Part shown: piece after piece, positions 46,624-56,182 of the stretch | How positions within the stretch are numbered: the first letter of the stretch is position 1 | Layout: every line of letters begins with the position of its first letter | From: Pinus tabuliformis | Lineage: Eukaryota; Streptophyta; Pinopsida; Pinales; Pinaceae | DNA length: 64,000 bases | Direction of reading: 5' to 3' | Assembly (NCBI GenBank): GCA_031772625.1 | Contig: CM062807.1 | Span: 1,153,365,007 to 1,153,429,006 of the forward strand | Notes under the pieces: model-generated | Told to the model about the DNA's origin: nothing | The model's database searches: none | The model's input: only the letters and a program-made list of their open reading frames with translations | Made by a program: the position numbers and the translations under genes

Positions 46624-49600
46624 ATGCATTCAATCATCTCTATGGTAGGAATAGTTCTCACTGGCAAGGAGAACTATCCTGAATGGTCCCGGATGATAAA
46701 ACACACCCTCATCTTCAATGAGTTGTGGAAGGGAGTGTGTGTCGGAGAAGGAGACAATGACCGAGTACAGCCTACATCAGACAAAGAGCTCGTCATTTGG
46801 GATAACAAGAACAGCAAAGCATATGCATTAATCGCAGCATCTGTAAATGAAGAAGTAAGTCGCCATATTTCATCATATTCAACTGCCTTTGAAGCTTTAC
46901 AAAAGCTCAAAGAACTCTATGACTCACATTCTGCACTTGAAGTTGTTCAGCTCATGATTAAACTCTTCACTCTTGAACTGAAAAATAATGATCCTCTTGC
47001 TCTTGCATCTGAAGTAAAATCCATAATGCATGATATCAAATCCACTAAGGTTGAGCTGGACATCCCTCTTATTGCTTTTCTCAAGGCACTCTATCCTACT
47101 TACTCCAATTATCTTGAGTCTTTACAAGCAAATGGAAATCTTAAAGATATAACCTTTGACTCTCTTGTGAAAAAGTTTGCTGAAAGAGAGAAAGCCTTTG
47201 GAAAGAAGACAGTCCCTGAATCTTCTGAAGAGACTATTTGCCTTGCTCATAAAGAAAAGCATCCGGCTCAAGATTCTACAAGAGGAAGAGGTGGACGAAG
47301 AGGAAGAGGAAGATACTTCAGAGGCAGGGGGGGCAGACATTCTCAAGCAGAAAAAGCAGATCTGCATTGCATTCGCTGCAAACGAAATGGATCACATGAT
47401 GCTTCTACATGCAAGCTACCATGGGACAAAATTGAGCAGAAAAGAAACCAGCAGAAAGGTAAAACTGATGATACAGACAAAGGTAAAGCACCTGAATCCG
47501 CTCACTATATAGAGGCACAATGTAACATTGGAGTAAATGAAGATTTGTTTAATGCTTCACTTGCTTCTTCGAAAAATGATTGGTTGCTTGATTCAGGAGC
47601 AACCTGTCATATGACTCATAGGAAAGATTTTTTTGAAGATTTCACTGACAATGTTGATGGAGCAGTATACTTTGCAGATCAGTCAAAAATCAAGCCATCA
47701 GGGCTTGGCACAATCAGGCTTAAACTGCCTGGTCTTCCAGACTTTCTTCTAGATCATGTTCTATATCTCCCACAGCTCAAGAGAAACTTGTTGTCCTTGG
47801 TCCACATCCGCCAGCAAGGTCACTCCATTCATATGTTTGATGGCAAGCTTGAGGTAAGAAAAGCATCTGACCACTCACTTGTCATGAGGGGAATAGAAGA
47901 AGAAAGGCTTCTCAAATTGCAAGGAACCTCTGCTCATGCACAACATTTCTCATATATTTCTCATCATGAAGAAGGTACACTTCCATCAACTTTATTATGG
48001 CATGCTAGATTTGGACATTTAAACTATGACAGTCTCCGCTTATTGAAGAAAAATGGTGTTGCTGGTTTGCCTACAATTCCTAGGAAACATAAGCAATGTG
48101 ATGCGTGCATTCTAAGAAAGCATAGCAAACAGTCTTTTCATGATTCACATTCAAGAGCACATAGGAAGCTTGAACTCATTCATTCAGATTTATGTGGTCC
48201 AATGCCTGTTCCTTCTGCAAATGGAAATAAATATATCATGACATTTATTGATGAGTACACCAGAATGTGTTGGGTTTATTTATTGAAGAACAAATCTGAT
48301 GCTTTTCAAACATTCAAGAATTTTCATAAATGGATTGAAAATGATGCACAATCTCATATTGGGTCTATTCGCACTGATAATGGAAAAGAATATACATCAA
48401 ATGAATTTGAACACTATCTTCGCCAACATGGGATTAAACATCAAACAACTGTACCTTATAATCCCCAACAGAATGGTGTAGCAGAAAGAATGAATAGAAC
48501 AATTTTGAATATGGTACGATCCATGCTTTTCTTCAAAAATGTAAAGATAATGTTTTGGGTTGATGTTGTTCTATGTGTTGCATATATAAATAATAGATGT
48601 CCATCTAATGCTATAAGAAACAAGACTCCTTATGAATTGTGGTATGGACATGTTCCTTCGGTAAAACATCTCAGGATCTTTGGTTCCACCTGTTATGCTT
48701 TGATACCAAAGGTACATAGAAACAAACTTGGTGCTAGAAGTCGTAAGTGTATCTTCCTGGGGTATTCAAACACCTCTAAAGCATACCGCCTCTATGATGA
48801 AGTAAATAAAAAGTTTGTTGTATCTAGAGATGTCATTTTTCTGGAATCATCCAAATCTGACAATGTTGTTGAGCGGCAACTTGATCGCTTGGATAGATTC
48901 GCAAAAACAAAATCATTTCAAGAATTTGATAATCAGATTCCACATCTTGAAGGGGGGATTCCTATACTAGATCAACATGTGGAATCTTCTTCTGAAGAAC
49001 AATCTCCCCTGCATAAAACTCCAACAACGGATGATGCTTTAAGTGATGTAATTGATAGAATTGGGAGACTCAATCTTGATTCAGTCCCAACTCAATCAAC
49101 AGAGCAGCCTGGACCATCTCAGAAAGGTCCCCCAAAGTGGCTGACAAAGACACTTGAAAGTGTTCATCCTGATGAAATTGGAAAAACAGGAACCAGAAAT
49201 TCAAACCGACAAAATGGAGGTGATGTAGATGACTCTAATTCACCTGTTGATATGGATGTTACTTATGATTGTGAATTGAACTTGTCTACAGATTTTGAAC
49301 CAACTTCCTTCAAAGAAGCTGCTTCTCATGATGAATGGAAAGAAGCGATGAAAAAGGAGTATGATGCCCTCATAAAGAATGGCACTTGGAAGCTGGTTGA
49401 TCCTCCATTTGGAACCAAACCAATTGGCTGCAAGTGGGTCTACAAGAACAAATACAAAGCTAATGGCTCACTTGACAAGCACAAAGCTAGGCTTGTGGCA
49501 AAAGGTTTTGCACAAAAGGAAGGGGTCGATTATGAGGAAACTTTTGCCCCCACAGCGAAATGGGCCACCATCCGGACACTCTTTGCACTAGCTGCTCAGA

Positions 49601-49887
49601 ACGGATGGAAAGTCCATCAAATGGATGTAAAAACTGCATTCTTGAATGGAGATCTAAAAGAGAATGTTTTTATGTCCCAGCCTGAAGGATTTGCTGTGAA
49701 AGGACATGAACATAAAGTATGCAAACTTGTGAATTCCTTGTATGGCCTCAAACAAGCACCACGAGCCTGGTATGAAAAACTAACTGAGCATCTTCTAAAC
49801 TCAACTTCAATCATTTCGATCTTGATGATGCAACTTTATTTGTCAAAAAAGTTGGCAAAACAGTTGTATATCTTGTGGTATATGTAG
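46624..49887 (+). CDS. Copia gag-pol, first frame (gag, protease, integrase, RT start)
   Basis: 1087 codons. Gag occupies about 1-195, with a zinc knuckle CIRCKRNGSHDASTC (one residue longer than CX2CX4HX4C). Protease is intact at its active site (WLLDSGATCHMTH, about 323). Integrase has H-H-C-C (HARFGHLNYD ... CDACILRK) and the acidic triad in LIHSDLCGP, RTDNGKEY and AERMNRT. RT begins at WKLVDPPFG and includes HQMDVKTAFLNGDL and SLYGLKQAPRAWY. The frame shifts near 49800, just before the YVDD block. The start is the first ATG after the leader, and the GAG start is typical (LTGKENYPEWS). Confidence 0.9.
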   Translation: MHSIISMVGIVLTGKENYPEWSRMIKHTLIFNELWKGVCVGEGDNDRVQPTSDKELVIWDNKNSKAYALIAASVNEEVSRHISSYSTAFEALQKLKELYDSHSALEVVQLMIKLFTLELKNNDPLALASEVKSIMHDIKSTKVELDIPLIAFLKALYPTYSNYLESLQANGNLKDITFDSLVKKFAEREKAFGKKTVPESSEETICLAHKEKHPAQDSTRGRGGRRGRGRYFRGRGGRHSQAEKADLHCIRCKRNGSHDASTCKLPWDKIEQKRNQQKGKTDDTDKGKAPESAHYIEAQCNIGVNEDLFNASLASSKNDWLLDSGATCHMTHRKDFFEDFTDNVDGAVYFADQSKIKPSGLGTIRLKLPGLPDFLLDHVLYLPQLKRNLLSLVHIRQQGHSIHMFDGKLEVRKASDHSLVMRGIEEERLLKLQGTSAHAQHFSYISHHEEGTLPSTLLWHARFGHLNYDSLRLLKKNGVAGLPTIPRKHKQCDACILRKHSKQSFHDSHSRAHRKLELIHSDLCGPMPVPSANGNKYIMTFIDEYTRMCWVYLLKNKSDAFQTFKNFHKWIENDAQSHIGSIRTDNGKEYTSNEFEHYLRQHGIKHQTTVPYNPQQNGVAERMNRTILNMVRSMLFFKNVKIMFWVDVVLCVAYINNRCPSNAIRNKTPYELWYGHVPSVKHLRIFGSTCYALIPKVHRNKLGARSRKCIFLGYSNTSKAYRLYDEVNKKFVVSRDVIFLESSKSDNVVERQLDRLDRFAKTKSFQEFDNQIPHLEGGIPILDQHVESSSEEQSPLHKTPTTDDALSDVIDRIGRLNLDSVPTQSTEQPGPSQKGPPKWLTKTLESVHPDEIGKTGTRNSNRQNGGDVDDSNSPVDMDVTYDCELNLSTDFEPTSFKEAASHDEWKEAMKKEYDALIKNGTWKLVDPPFGTKPIGCKWVYKNKYKANGSLDKHKARLVAKGFAQKEGVDYEETFAPTAKWATIRTLFALAAQNGWKVHQMDVKTAFLNGDLKENVFMSQPEGFAVKGHEHKVCKLVNSLYGLKQAPRAWYEKLTEHLLNSTSIISILMMQLYLSKKLAKQLYILWYM

Positions 49888-50834
49888 ATGATCTTTTAAT
49901 GATAGGGAACAATGAAAGCTATATTGCATCCATAAAGAAAGAATTAGGAAAAAGTTTTGAAATGACTGATTTGGGCTATGTTCATTACTATCTTGGCATT
50001 GAATTAACCCAACATCCAAAATCCATATTTCTTTCTCAAAAGAAATACATTGGAGATTTGTTAAACAGATTTGGCATGACAGAGTGCAATCCTCTTTCTA
50101 CTCCAATGGAACAAAACTTGAAGCTCACATCTATTGAAGGAAAGGAATTTGAGGATGCAACAAAGTATAGACAGCTTGTAGGAAGTCTCATCTACCTCAC
50201 TACTACCAGACCAGACATTTCATTTACTGTTGGAATCCTCTCCAGGTTCATGCAAAAGCCTTGTGAGGGACATTGGTCTGCTGCAAAAAGAGTTCTAAGG
50301 TACTTGAAGGGAACTCAAGACCTTGGAATCAAGTATACACAGGTGGACGACTTCAGCTTGATTGGATACTCTGATTCAGACTTCGATGGAGACAAAGAAA
50401 CTGGAGTATCTACTTCAGGATATGCTATGAGTCTTGGATCAGGAGCTGTCTCTTGGAGATCACGCAAACAATCAGTTCCAGCAGATTCCACAACAGAAGC
50501 AGAATACGTGGCAGCAGCTGAAGTAACGAAAGAAATTGTGTGGCTCGGGAAAATTCTTGAAGATTTGCAGGTAAAACAAGTACAATCAACTCCACTCATG
50601 ATTGACAACACCTCTGCAATAAAGTTGGCCAAGAACCCAAAGTTCCATGATCGTACAAAGCACATCAATACTAAATATCATCTGATCCGACATCATGTTG
50701 AGGCCAAAACAATCCATCTTCGTCATTGTTCCACAAATGAGCAAATTGCAGACATCTTCACCAAAGCGCTTGGAAGAGAAAAGCTTGAAAGATTCAAAAC
50801 GATGCTTGGAATCACCAACATCCCTTCAGATTAA
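49875..50834 (+). CDS. Copia pol, second frame (RT catalytic core, RNase H)
   Basis: Continues the RT after the frameshift: MVYVDDLLMIGNNES holds the catalytic YVDD, then YYLGIEL and SQKKYIGDLL blocks. RNase H follows with GYSDSDFDGD, STTEAEYVAAAE and DNTSAIKLAKNP. It ends in the usual KALGREKLERFKTMLGI tail before TAA and the purine tract. The frame upstream of the first Met reads open back to about 49800, so a single-base change separates it from gag-pol. Confidence 0.9.
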   Translation: MVYVDDLLMIGNNESYIASIKKELGKSFEMTDLGYVHYYLGIELTQHPKSIFLSQKKYIGDLLNRFGMTECNPLSTPMEQNLKLTSIEGKEFEDATKYRQLVGSLIYLTTTRPDISFTVGILSRFMQKPCEGHWSAAKRVLRYLKGTQDLGIKYTQVDDFSLIGYSDSDFDGDKETGVSTSGYAMSLGSGAVSWRSRKQSVPADSTTEAEYVAAAEVTKEIVWLGKILEDLQVKQVQSTPLMIDNTSAIKLAKNPKFHDRTKHINTKYHLIRHHVEAKTIHLRHCSTNEQIADIFTKALGREKLERFKTMLGITNIPSD

Positions 50835-50842
50835 GGGGGGAA

Positions 50843-51000
50843 TGTTGACACCTAATCCTCTGCGATTGGGTGAATGTGGAATGTGAACAGTCATCAAGAA
50901 GATGAACTGATCAGTCACATTCATGTATATAACAATAGCTGCCTAATGAAATAAATGAATCAGTTTTTCTGCAAAGTCTGAAGTTACTCCTGGCCTGACA
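50843..51000 (+). repeat. 3' LTR of the young Copia
   Basis: 158 bp; differs from the 5' LTR at two positions (CTGCC for CTACC, TGAAG for TGGAG). Confidence 0.95.
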
Positions 51001-51095
51001 CCAAGGAAACCCCAGTTGTTCGCACACAGAAACATCCAAAAAGCTCAAAGCAACCTGGAATGAAATAAAATCAATGTGCATTACATTCATGTTTG

Positions 51096-51530
51096 TTACA
51101 GGGTTCATTCAGCTACTGAACCAGATTTTAGGAAATAATAATTTACTCAGTGTATGGGAGCGCCAATGGCTTGAAAAAATATTCGATGTTCACCTGTTGA
51201 GAACAAGCTTTGTTTCTCCATGAATTAAAAAGGGGAAAAACTAGCCAATGTGAAGACATGCTTGTTTCATGTTGTTTTCGAAGCAGCAGCAATAGCGCTC
51301 TACATCTTTTTGTTACCAGGTTCAGTCAGCAACTGAACCAGATTTTAGAAAAAATAATTTACTCGGGCTATGGGAGCGGCAGTGCCAATCGGTTGAGGCA
51401 ATATTCAATGCCCATCTGTTTAAAATGGACTTTATTTCTTCAAAAATAGCAGAGAGAAAAATTATTGCGACGCAAAGACAAGTTTTTTTCATGGTGTTTT
51501 CAAGGCAGCGGTAATAGCACTCTACATCTT
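51096..51530 (+). repeat. 218-bp tandem duplication within the ECHIDNA pseudogene
   Basis: Units about 51096-51313 and 51314-51530, diverged. Each runs from GTTACnnGGTTCA to CTCTACATCTT, so the first unit repeats the 5' part of the pseudogene and its upstream flank. Confidence 0.8.
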
Positions 51531-51720
51531 CTCTTCCTTCTTTGGTGAAAACTTTGTGATCAACTTTGTCAACACAATTTTAGTAGTTGCTGCTCTCAAT
51601 GTCTGGGTTTATCAGAATGTTAGCCGAAGGATTCCTGGCTCTTCTGGTGGACATTTTATGTAGCAGCCACAGTTTAGTTGCCACTTGGAATTGTGGCCAT
51701 AATCAAACTTCATAATTGAT
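51233..51720 (+). pseudogene. ECH: TVP23/ECHIDNA pseudogene (Golgi membrane protein)
   Basis: Copy 1 (51233-51312) reads KTCLFHVVFEAAAIALYIF and stops in the duplication. Copy 2 (51455-51663) reads KTSFFHGVFKAAVIALYIFS, then FVINFVNTILVVAALNVWV, then YQNVSRR. In another frame from about 51622, PKDSWLFWWTFYVAATV and LGIVAIIK follow. These match the TM-rich TVP23 family (ECHIDNA in plants, trans-Golgi secretion). The segment between the NVSG and KDSWLFWW motifs, which should include GLRWW, is absent. The adjoining frames differ and a TAG follows. Non-functional, and opposite in strand to the surrounding RBMX2-like gene. Confidence 0.75.
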
Positions 51721-52270
51721 TTTCTTTTAGTGGCTAGAATTTAGAAACATCATTGGCTTTGCCAAATGCAAGAAAGTTGAAACAGATTCCATATTTTGCA
51801 CCTCAGATATTTTATTCACATGTTTAGCAGACAAATACAGTGGAAATAGTATTCTAACATAGCGACTTAGCCATTCATCCATTGGCTTGCAGTCAGTTTA
51901 TTCAGAAAAACTACGGTATTTTCTATGTTGAATGTCCTCTGGGCCACATAGCCACATTTTGGCAGCATGTTTCCAAATCTTGATGTTTGGGTGACCAAAG
52001 TCCCAAACAGATATTTACGGTTTTGTGTCTTGTCACTCAATTTGCGCTCCAGACTTATTTTTGCAATATACATTTTATATTCTGTAAATTGTGATCAATT
52101 CAAGCTTCCTGGACAGCTTTTTATTATCTGGCTTTTTTCATTTTAAGTAGATCTGCAAATTACTATGAATGGGGTTTTTATTGTTCATTTCAAAATAATA
52201 ATAATAATAACAATGTCCCTAGACAAAAAAGGCAACTTATCTGCTTAAATACCCAGATGGCCGGTCAATA

Positions 52271-52504
52271 GGATCCATATGAATTAAGTAAAGCCTTTTA
52301 GTAGAAATCAGATAAGAGAAAAAAAATTCCGACGCTTTTCGAACCAACAAGTAGTTCATCATCAAGACCAGATGAAGAGGCATATCATGGCAAAGGCTTA
52401 AATAGAAAGCAATGATCTGCCTCTTCATCTGGTACACTTGTTGCTTCAAAAACATCGGCCAAAAATTTCTCTACCGAAAGACTTTACTTAATCCATTATG
52501 GATC
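52271..52504. repeat. Long imperfect inverted repeat (foldback)
   Basis: Arms run from GGATCCATATGAATTAAG at 52271 to its near-reverse complement ending at 52504. The inner 15 bp is perfect: CCAGATGAAGAGGCA at 52368-52382 and its complement at 52418-52432. The outer arms match with mismatches and small bulges, giving a hairpin of about 100 bp per arm. It could be a foldback element or a hairpin RNA precursor. Confidence 0.7.
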
Positions 52505-53034
52505 ACAGAAACCTGAATACAGAATCTTTTCTGGGCAAAAAGAAAATGAAGCACATACCCGTATTAAATAGAATAGCACTCAGAATTTATAGCGAAAGAG
52601 ACGAGAAGTTCTACGGATTTAGAGAGCAATTCTTTTGCATAGACACGGAAGGAAAGCGTGTCCCTGTACTTGTACAAGACTAGCGTCTTAACCCATTACT
52701 CCAGCAGCCAATCTGGTGGCTCACAGGTATGTGGTCTATGTAAATTAAGCCAGCATTGTATTCAAACAATTTTCCCTACTGTTTGATTGAATGGGATTTT
52801 CCACGAGTGTTAGGTCGATTTTTTTGCAAAAGTTGCTGTAGTTTAGGTTTTCAATTTGAAGGTATCGGTTTAAACCAGATTTATCGTAAATGAATACAAT
52901 ACTATTGAAAAATTGCAACGCTTCAAAGTGGTTTAGAGTTTTCGTGGTTCTACTAAATTAAACATCTAGTGTTGGAAGATCACAAGGATTCACAGGCTGG
53001 AAATGAAATTTTTCAAATACCAAAAAACACTTAC
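52505..53034. other. Host intron 5' region
   Basis: A 61-codon open frame at 52498-52683 has no recognisable domain. The rest is AT-rich. It ends at the splice donor GTAAGTG of exon 1 (53034-53028, minus strand). Confidence 0.5.
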
Positions 53035-53207
53035 TGAGCAAATACTGCCAGCAAATCGCCTTCCGTGAGGTCATATGGGAGACCGCCAACGAAGACATAC
53101 GCGGACTCTTTGTACTTTGCGTGCCATGAAGCGTCCTCTGAGATCCCGGCGGCCGCTTCCCTGGCGGTTATCTTCTGTATATTCTTTACTTGTGTTAAAG
53201 GATTCAT
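53035..53207 (-). CDS. RBMX2: RBMX2/Ist3-like splicing factor, coding exon 1
   Basis: Starts at ATG 53207-53205 and encodes 57 codons plus two bases: MNPLTQVKNIQKI, then REAAAGISEDASWHAKYK, then AYVFVGGLPYDLTEGDLLAV. The N-terminal MNPLT...VK motif, SWH..YK and the RNP2 of the RRM (VFVGGL) are diagnostic of RBMX2/Ist3, which with Bud13 and Pml1 forms the RES complex for pre-mRNA splicing and retention. The consensus donor GTAAGTG follows. The partial codon CA is completed by G of exon 2 (1150). Codon-level conservation with no stop suggests a functional gene; the promoter lies in 53208 upward. Confidence 0.95.
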
Positions 53208-53257
53208 GACTTTCCAAGCATCAAAATCCTTGCAGCAAAAATGCTCTGGACTGTAAA

Positions 53258-53352
53258 TTCGTTTCCTTTTGCAGCTGCCTCGTATTTAGAAGGTCAGCGT
53301 TAAAAAGTTCGTTTCCTTTCGCAGCTGCCTCAGATTTAGAATCTGAGCACCA
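53258..53352 (-). repeat. Tandem repeat in the 5' UTR/promoter of the RBMX2-like gene
   Basis: Two 50-bp units (53258-53307, 53308-53352) share TTCGTTTCCTTT(T/C)GCAGC and then TGCCT. They lie 50-145 bp upstream of the start codon. Confidence 0.75.
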
Positions 53353-53605
53353 AAAATTTTAGCTGAGTGTCAACAAAGACGAACCTTTGGAAGGATTGAG
53401 TTAAAGGAAAGAACTCTGAAACGATCTGAGTTGAGAATCAAGATATGAACCATTAACCATTTGTATAATTTAATTGTTTTACGTTTTGATTGTGCATACT
53501 TTTCGGATGATTTTGGATATATTTTTTTCTTAATATTGTTTAAAATGTTGTATTATTGAAATTGTAAATTTAAACCAGGTACATTTCACAATTATATTAA
53601 TATTA

Positions 53606-53636
<31 letters not shown>

Positions 53637-53863
53637 TCAATTGAGTTTAGTTTAAGTGGTTGGAAATAATTTTTGTGATCCTCTTCACCTAAGTTTAAGT
53701 TTTATAATAAAATGAAATGATATTTTAACATTCAAGAGACTAAAAATAGTCTATGGGACCATCATTCCCTGCTTTTCACCTTTTGCAATTCAATCATTTT
53801 CTTATTCAAATTGATGATGAGTTGGCCCAACCTTCCAACAATCCCCTCGCTAAAAAGAAAATG
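53353..53863. other. Upstream region of the RBMX2-like gene
   Basis: AT-rich and non-coding, with an A/TA microsatellite at 53608-53637. I see no convincing TATA box; the transcription start is not determined. Confidence 0.4.
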
Positions 53864-54274
53864 TCAAGAAACCGATGCTAACATATTCCCATAACTTTCT
53901 CTAATGTCTTTGAACGCATCACATTCCAAAATGAAATGTTTTTCCGATTCCACTGCCCCAGACGTGCAAAATGTACACACTCGTTCTTCCCAAGCTTCTT
54001 TAGGCCTTTTCCACCGTCCTGTTTCACACTGAAGTTTATGCGAGTTGGTTCTTAATTGAGCAATAAGAACCTTTGCCCTCCACGGAATGTTAGCTCCAAT
54101 GAACTCTTTTTGTTGTAGATCACACATAGGGTTGAATTCTTCAATGTAGTACTTCTTCTTTCTACCCAACTCTTTTCCCCATACCCGTTTACGAAACTTC
54201 TCCATAACAAAATTCTTTAGCTCCTTGCTATATGTGACAGACATTGAGGTAGATATTCCATTTTTGCATGACAT
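53864..54274 (-). pseudogene. Non-LTR retrotransposon C-terminal fragment (RTE-like)
   Basis: 136 codons with AQLRTNSHKLQCETGRWKRP, then a cysteine motif CTFCTSGAVESEKHFILEC. This arrangement is the C-terminal zinc-finger-like region after RT in several LINE clades, and it differs from the zf-RVT of the L1 at 21-27 kb. Only the end of the protein is present, without RT. It starts abruptly near the 54274 end. Confidence 0.55.
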
Positions 54275-54664
54275 GTTGTGGTTCTAGAATAGAGTAATTA
54301 TGTTGTGCTCTTAACTGAGTTTATATTGTAGCTAACTAGGTGTGTGTGACCTCTCTCTTTTTTGTGATTTCTTTCTTTAGGTGATCCCAATACCAAAAAA
54401 AAATTAGTCAATTGAGGTTACCTTGGGTGGTTAGGCGGAACCATTATTATCCTCCACACCTAGGTTCAAATATCTGCTACTGACGTGATGAGCTTTAATG
54501 CCTTCATTATTATAGTTGTAATGGCTTTCAAGAGCTTAAGACAAGTACTCTTAAGTGAGTAAGCTTAAGACAAGTACGCTTAAGTAAGTATAATTGTGGG
54601 CTTGCTTGGTACCAACACCTCACTTTTGCTTGCATTTAGACTGATAGGAGGTCAATTTCTTTTC

Positions 54665-54698
<34 letters not shown>

Positions 54699-54699
<1 letters not shown>

Positions 54700-55017
54700 G
54701 TAGTACTTATAGACAAAATTGTGATACAATTTCAAGATTATGATATTTTGTCATTTAAAATACATTTTTGAATGTATAGATAGATTCAGCGCCCTAAAAA
54801 CCCTCGAGGCACTCGAATTCTACATATTAAACAACTTAAACTCAAGTTTTTAAAAATCTTTGACGAAATTTGATTAAAATTAACTAGAAAAAAATGCATT
54901 GAGAAAGGTAATATTATCTACTAGTTAGAATATATATATATATATATATATATAGACAGAAAATCACAATCTTGCTTGAAATTGTATCATGGAATTCAAT
55001 GAAAAGGTTGTAAGTTT

Positions 55018-55078
<61 letters not shown>

Positions 55079-55112
55079 TTATGTTTTATAAATAAATTAA
55101 TATAATAAAGTT
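54699..55112. repeat. Duplicated AT-rich segment, unit 1
   Basis: Shares TAGACAAAAT(T/C)GTGATAC, ATTCAGCGCCCTAAAAA and CAGAAAATCACAATCTT blocks with unit 2. It contains (TA)n tracts at 54929-54954 and 55021-55073, and a (TA)n at 54667-54697 precedes it. Confidence 0.8.
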
Positions 55113-55177
55113 GATTATGTAATTAATGATGTCCATGTTATTCCCTCACATAATTAGGGGCACTTATGTTTTTAGTG

Positions 55178-56016
55178 GGTAGTCTAACTCATAGACAAAA
55201 TCGTGATACAATTTCAAGATTATGATATTTTGTCATTTAAAATACATTTTTGAATGTATAAATGGATTCAGCGCCCTAAAAAACCCTTTAGGCACTCGAA
55301 TTCTACAGATTAAACAACTTAGACTCAAGTTTTTAAAAATCTTTGACGAAATTTGATTAAAATTAACCAAAAAAAAAGGCATTGAGAAAGGTAATTGATC
55401 CAGGTGGACATTGGTGGCCACCTGCCAAGTTCACTTAGACCCCCACCATTGTTTCTTTCAGCTTTTCAGTTTCCTTAATTGTAGCACTTTTTACTATTTT
55501 TCGCAGTTTTTTCGGGTCCTGAACTTCCTGAGTCGTTTTGAGGCCCTAAACGACGTTTTTTTGGGAAAACAGGGAGCAACATTGGTCCAAAGTTGTAGTT
55601 CTTGAATAGATCTTGTTAATGGGATATTGTGCGTGTCAAACGGAGATCGTATGCCAAAGTTACGACCCCGGGAAGTTGATGTACCAATTTACCCAAACAG
55701 GGCCCACAGTTTGGCGTTTCATCTTCTAGTGTTAGGTTTTTGGATGTTTAGGGTTTTCCATTGTTTCTCAACAATAAATAGGCCTTCGAGCCTCATTGTA
55801 ACACAGTTCAGAGGCATGTAGCCACCACATCTCTTCTCAGAGATAAGCTACCATCGCCCTACCCGGTTTATTTCCATTTATGTTTGTAAGCATGTTTCAG
55901 TATTTTACATTAATGAAATGAAGTATTATTTCCACTGCATCTCTGTGTTTATGGTTACCTCTGTAATTGGTTGCATTTCTGTTTAAATCTAGATCAGTGA
56001 TATTATCTACTAGTTA

Positions 56017-56074
<58 letters not shown>

Positions 56075-56146
56075 AATCACAATCTTAATCTTGCTTAAAA
56101 TTGTATCATGGAATTCAATGAAAAAGTTGTAAGTTTGACTATGCCA

Positions 56147-56182
<36 letters not shown>

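Larger units (their letters stand above)
44923..51000 (+). mobile_element. Young Copia with captured host gene fragment
   Basis: 6078 bp with a perfect target duplication CCAAG (44918-44922, 51001-51005). The 158-bp LTRs differ at 2 positions (98.7% identical). PBS, a 1.54-kb leader, a gag-pol reading frame with one frameshift, and a purine tract TTAAGGGGGGAA are present. The leader contains an antisense SEP2-like gene fragment. It is the least decayed transposon in the window. The short LTR suggests a small-LTR Copia lineage; I do not assign it further. Confidence 0.95.
1151..53034 (-). other. RBMX2: 51.9-kb intron 1 of the RBMX2-like gene
   Basis: The span runs from the GTAAGTG donor at 53034-53028 to the CAG acceptor at 1153-1151, a length of 51,884 bp. 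The flanking exons lie on the same strand, in the correct order, in compatible phase (split Gln codon), and encode contiguous residues of one RRM. Nearly all of the interior is transposons, mostly nested. No competing exon of the same gene was found inside. That the intron is spliced as one unit is inference; an unseen small exon or recursive splice sites cannot be excluded by eye. Confidence 0.85.
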
